From the NCBI GenBank assembly GCA_012516015.1, contig JAAYXG010000071.1, positions 1-7,377 of the forward strand: a DNA stretch of 7,377 bases, read 5' to 3'. Source of the stretch: Lysobacteraceae bacterium. Lineage in GTDB: Bacteria; Pseudomonadota; Gammaproteobacteria; Steroidobacterales; Steroidobacteraceae. The notes under the pieces are model-generated. The model was given only the letters and a program-made list of their open reading frames with translations. It did no database searches and had not been told where the DNA came from. How positions within the stretch are numbered: position 1 is the first letter of the stretch; every line of letters begins with the position of its first letter. Position numbers and translations under genes: made by a program. Shown here piece after piece: positions 5,699 to 7,377 of the stretch.

Positions 5699-7377
5699 AT
5701 GTCGAGAGTACTGATCGTTGACGACGGAGCGGAGAATCTCTATCTGCTGCGTGCCCTGCTGCAGGGGCACGGATACGAGGTGGAAGAAGCGCGCAATGGC
5801 GCCGATGCGCTCGCGAAGGCGAATGCGCGCGCTCCCGACCTCGTGATCTCGGACTTGCTCATGCCCGTCATGGACGGCTATGCGCTACTGCGCGAGTGGC
5901 GAGCGGACGACGAGCTCAAATCGATTCCGTTCATCGTCTACACCGCCACCTATACGGAGCCGCGCGACGAGCGTTTGGCGCTCGACCTCGGCGCGGATGC
6001 GTTCATCGTCAAGCCCGCCGAGCCCGAGCAGCTCATTGCCCGCATTCGCGAGATCGAGTCGCGGCAGCCGCGAGAAAAGCTGGAACCCATCGCTGAGGAA
6101 CCCGAGCTGCTCAAGGAGCACACGGAAGTGTTGGTTCGCAAGCTCGAGAAGAAAGTGCGGGAGCTCGAACAGGCGAATCGCCGCTTGCGGCAGGAAGCAA
6201 GCGAACGCGAGCGTGCGCAAGCGGCGCTGCGCGCGAGCGAAGAGCGCCTGCGTCACGCACAGAAGATGGAAGCGGTCGGCCGGCTCGCAAGCGGCGTCGC
6301 GCACGACTTCAACAATCTCCTCACCGTCGTATCGAGCCACGCCGAGCTGCTGCTCGAAACGCCGGATGCGAGCGATACGGTTCGCAACTGCGCGCGCTCC
6401 ATCGCGAAGGCGAGCGAGCGCGCCGCCGCCGTCACGCGCCGGCTGCTTGGCTTCAGTCGGCGCACCGCGCTGGAGCCCGAAATTGTCGACTTGAACAAGG
6501 TCATCGCCGACGCCTGCGAGCTCATGACCCGCTTGATCGGCGCCGACGTCGTACTGAAAACGAAGCTCACCGACGACGTGTGCCGCACGAAGATCGATCC
6601 GACGCAGCTCGATCAGATCTTGATGAATCTCTCGATCAACGCGCGCGATGCGATGCCGAACGGCGGCGAGCTCACGATCGAGACGGCATACGTCGTGCTC
6701 GCGAACGTTGATTCGGGCGAGCATGCGCAGTGCAGCCGCGGCCCTCGCGTGATGCTCGCGGTTCACGATACCGGGCACGGCATGAGCCCCGAGACGCTCG
6801 CGCGCATCTTCGACCCGTTCTACACGACGAAGCCGGACGGGCGCGGCACGGGACTCGGGCTTGCCATCGTGCGCGGCCTCGTGCAGCAAAGCGGCGGATG
6901 CATTCACGTCCACAGCGAGCCCGGCGTCGGCACGACGTTCAAAGTATTTCTGCCGGCCGTGGATCAGCCGCTCACGAAGAAACCCGACACTGCACCGGCG
7001 CTTCAGCTTCACGGCAGCGAAACGATTCTGCTCGTCGAGGACAACGAAGACGTGCGCGAAGTCGCACAGGCAAGTTTGGCGCTTCACGGCTATCGCGTGC
7101 TGGCGGCGCGCGACGGCGCACAAGCCTTGCAGCTTGCGCAACAGCACGAGCGACTTATCGATTTGGTCTTGACCGATTGCGTGCTGCCGAATCTCAGCGG
7201 CACCGAGCTCGTCATCAAGTTGCGCAAGCGCCTGCCTCATCTCAAGGCGCTGTTCATGAGCGGGCACATGCACGACGCCGCCGTACGGCAAGGCTTGCTC
7301 AGGGACTCCGTCGCGTTCTTGCAGAAGCCTTACACGCCGCTGTTGCTTGCGCGCAAGGTGCGCGAGGTCCTCGATGG
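5699..7377 (+). CDS. REC-HisKA-HATPase-REC hybrid histidine kinase (3' end off window)
   Basis: The frame is open from ATG 5699 to the right edge (559 codons seen). Domain order is: N-terminal receiver (about 3-118; D8/D9, D52 in VISDLLMPVMDG, T82, K105); a long charged coiled coil (about 134-188); HisKA of the AHDFNNLLT type (about 190-255, H202); HATPase (about 300-420; N314 in NLSINARDAMP, G1 HDTGHGM 356-362, F-box IFDPFYTTK, G2 GRGTGLGLAI 381-390); and a C-terminal receiver (about 441 onward; E447/D448, D493 in LTDCVLPNLSG, S521, K543 in LQKPYTP). All phosphoacceptors are intact. No membrane helix or sensory domain is present, so its input is probably phosphorylation or binding at the first receiver. 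The second receiver is nearly complete at the edge, so the protein probably ends soon after, though an HPt or output domain could follow. It lies 11 bp after the receiver gene in one operon. Confidence 0.95.
   Translation, partial: MSRVLIVDDGAENLYLLRALLQGHGYEVEEARNGADALAKANARAPDLVISDLLMPVMDGYALLREWRADDELKSIPFIVYTATYTEPRDERLALDLGADAFIVKPAEPEQLIARIREIESRQPREKLEPIAEEPELLKEHTEVLVRKLEKKVRELEQANRRLRQEASERERAQAALRASEERLRHAQKMEAVGRLASGVAHDFNNLLTVVSSHAELLLETPDASDTVRNCARSIAKASERAAAVTRRLLGFSRRTALEPEIVDLNKVIADACELMTRLIGADVVLKTKLTDDVCRTKIDPTQLDQILMNLSINARDAMPNGGELTIETAYVVLANVDSGEHAQCSRGPRVMLAVHDTGHGMSPETLARIFDPFYTTKPDGRGTGLGLAIVRGLVQQSGGCIHVHSEPGVGTTFKVFLPAVDQPLTKKPDTAPALQLHGSETILLVEDNEDVREVAQASLALHGYRVLAARDGAQALQLAQQHERLIDLVLTDCVLPNLSGTELVIKLRKRLPHLKALFMSGHMHDAAVRQGLLRDSVAFLQKPYTPLLLARKVREVLD

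Noticed and set aside
5885..7291. 468-codon open frame on the minus strand opposite the hybrid kinase
   Set aside because: The plus strand has an unambiguous REC-kinase-REC reading with all motifs. The antisense frame is a long stop-free shadow typical of GC-rich codon bias and shows no recognisable domain.
1..7377. CRISPR array, insertion sequence, integron or tRNA-linked island
   Set aside because: There is no regularly spaced repeat, transposase or integrase motif, or tRNA-like cloverleaf, and base composition looks uniform apart from short AT-rich spacer tracts.

Overview
The window is G+C-rich, densely coded proteobacterial DNA. The receptor carries a Gram-negative outer-membrane signal peptide, an STN domain and a TonB box, and the next genes encode a FecI-type sigma factor and a FecR-type anti-sigma factor. 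That set is common in Gammaproteobacteria of the Xanthomonas/Steroidobacter kind and in some Alphaproteobacteria. A gammaproteobacterium is my best guess; the genus cannot be decided from the sequence. I see no tRNA, rRNA, CRISPR array, insertion sequence or phage gene.

Region 1 (1-3057) is a cell-surface signalling locus. The 5' part of a TonB-dependent receptor gene runs leftward off the window. Divergent to it, and separated by 153 bp, are an ECF sigma factor gene, an overlapping fecR-like gene, and a small two-helix membrane protein with a bacterial PH-like (YyaB/bPH_4-type) domain. The likely circuit is that an occupied receptor signals through its periplasmic STN domain to the C-terminal part of FecR, FecR then frees or activates the sigma factor, and the sigma factor transcribes the receptor. 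The divergent spacer holds a perfect 9-bp inverted repeat, TTGGGAATT-N10-AATTCCCAA, which is the best operator or promoter candidate in the window.

Region 2 (3058-3300) is a 243-bp spacer. It holds a terminator-like hairpin, a perfect 16-bp palindrome, several copies of CGAGGC, and an AT-rich TATATATA tract that is a plausible promoter -10 region for the next operon.

Region 3 (3301-7377) is a compact two-component phosphorelay operon. It encodes a soluble triple-PAS histidine kinase (TTG start), a DivK-like single-domain response regulator overlapping it by 4 bp, and, 11 bp further on, a REC-HisKA-HATPase-REC hybrid kinase that runs off the right edge. All phosphoacceptor residues are intact, but no DNA-binding or enzymatic output domain is present in the window. 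The target of the relay must therefore lie outside it.

Nothing here amounts to a clearly new system. The points most worth following are the inverted repeat, the PH-domain protein coupled to FecI/FecR, the non-coding motifs ahead of the kinase operon, and the output-less relay.
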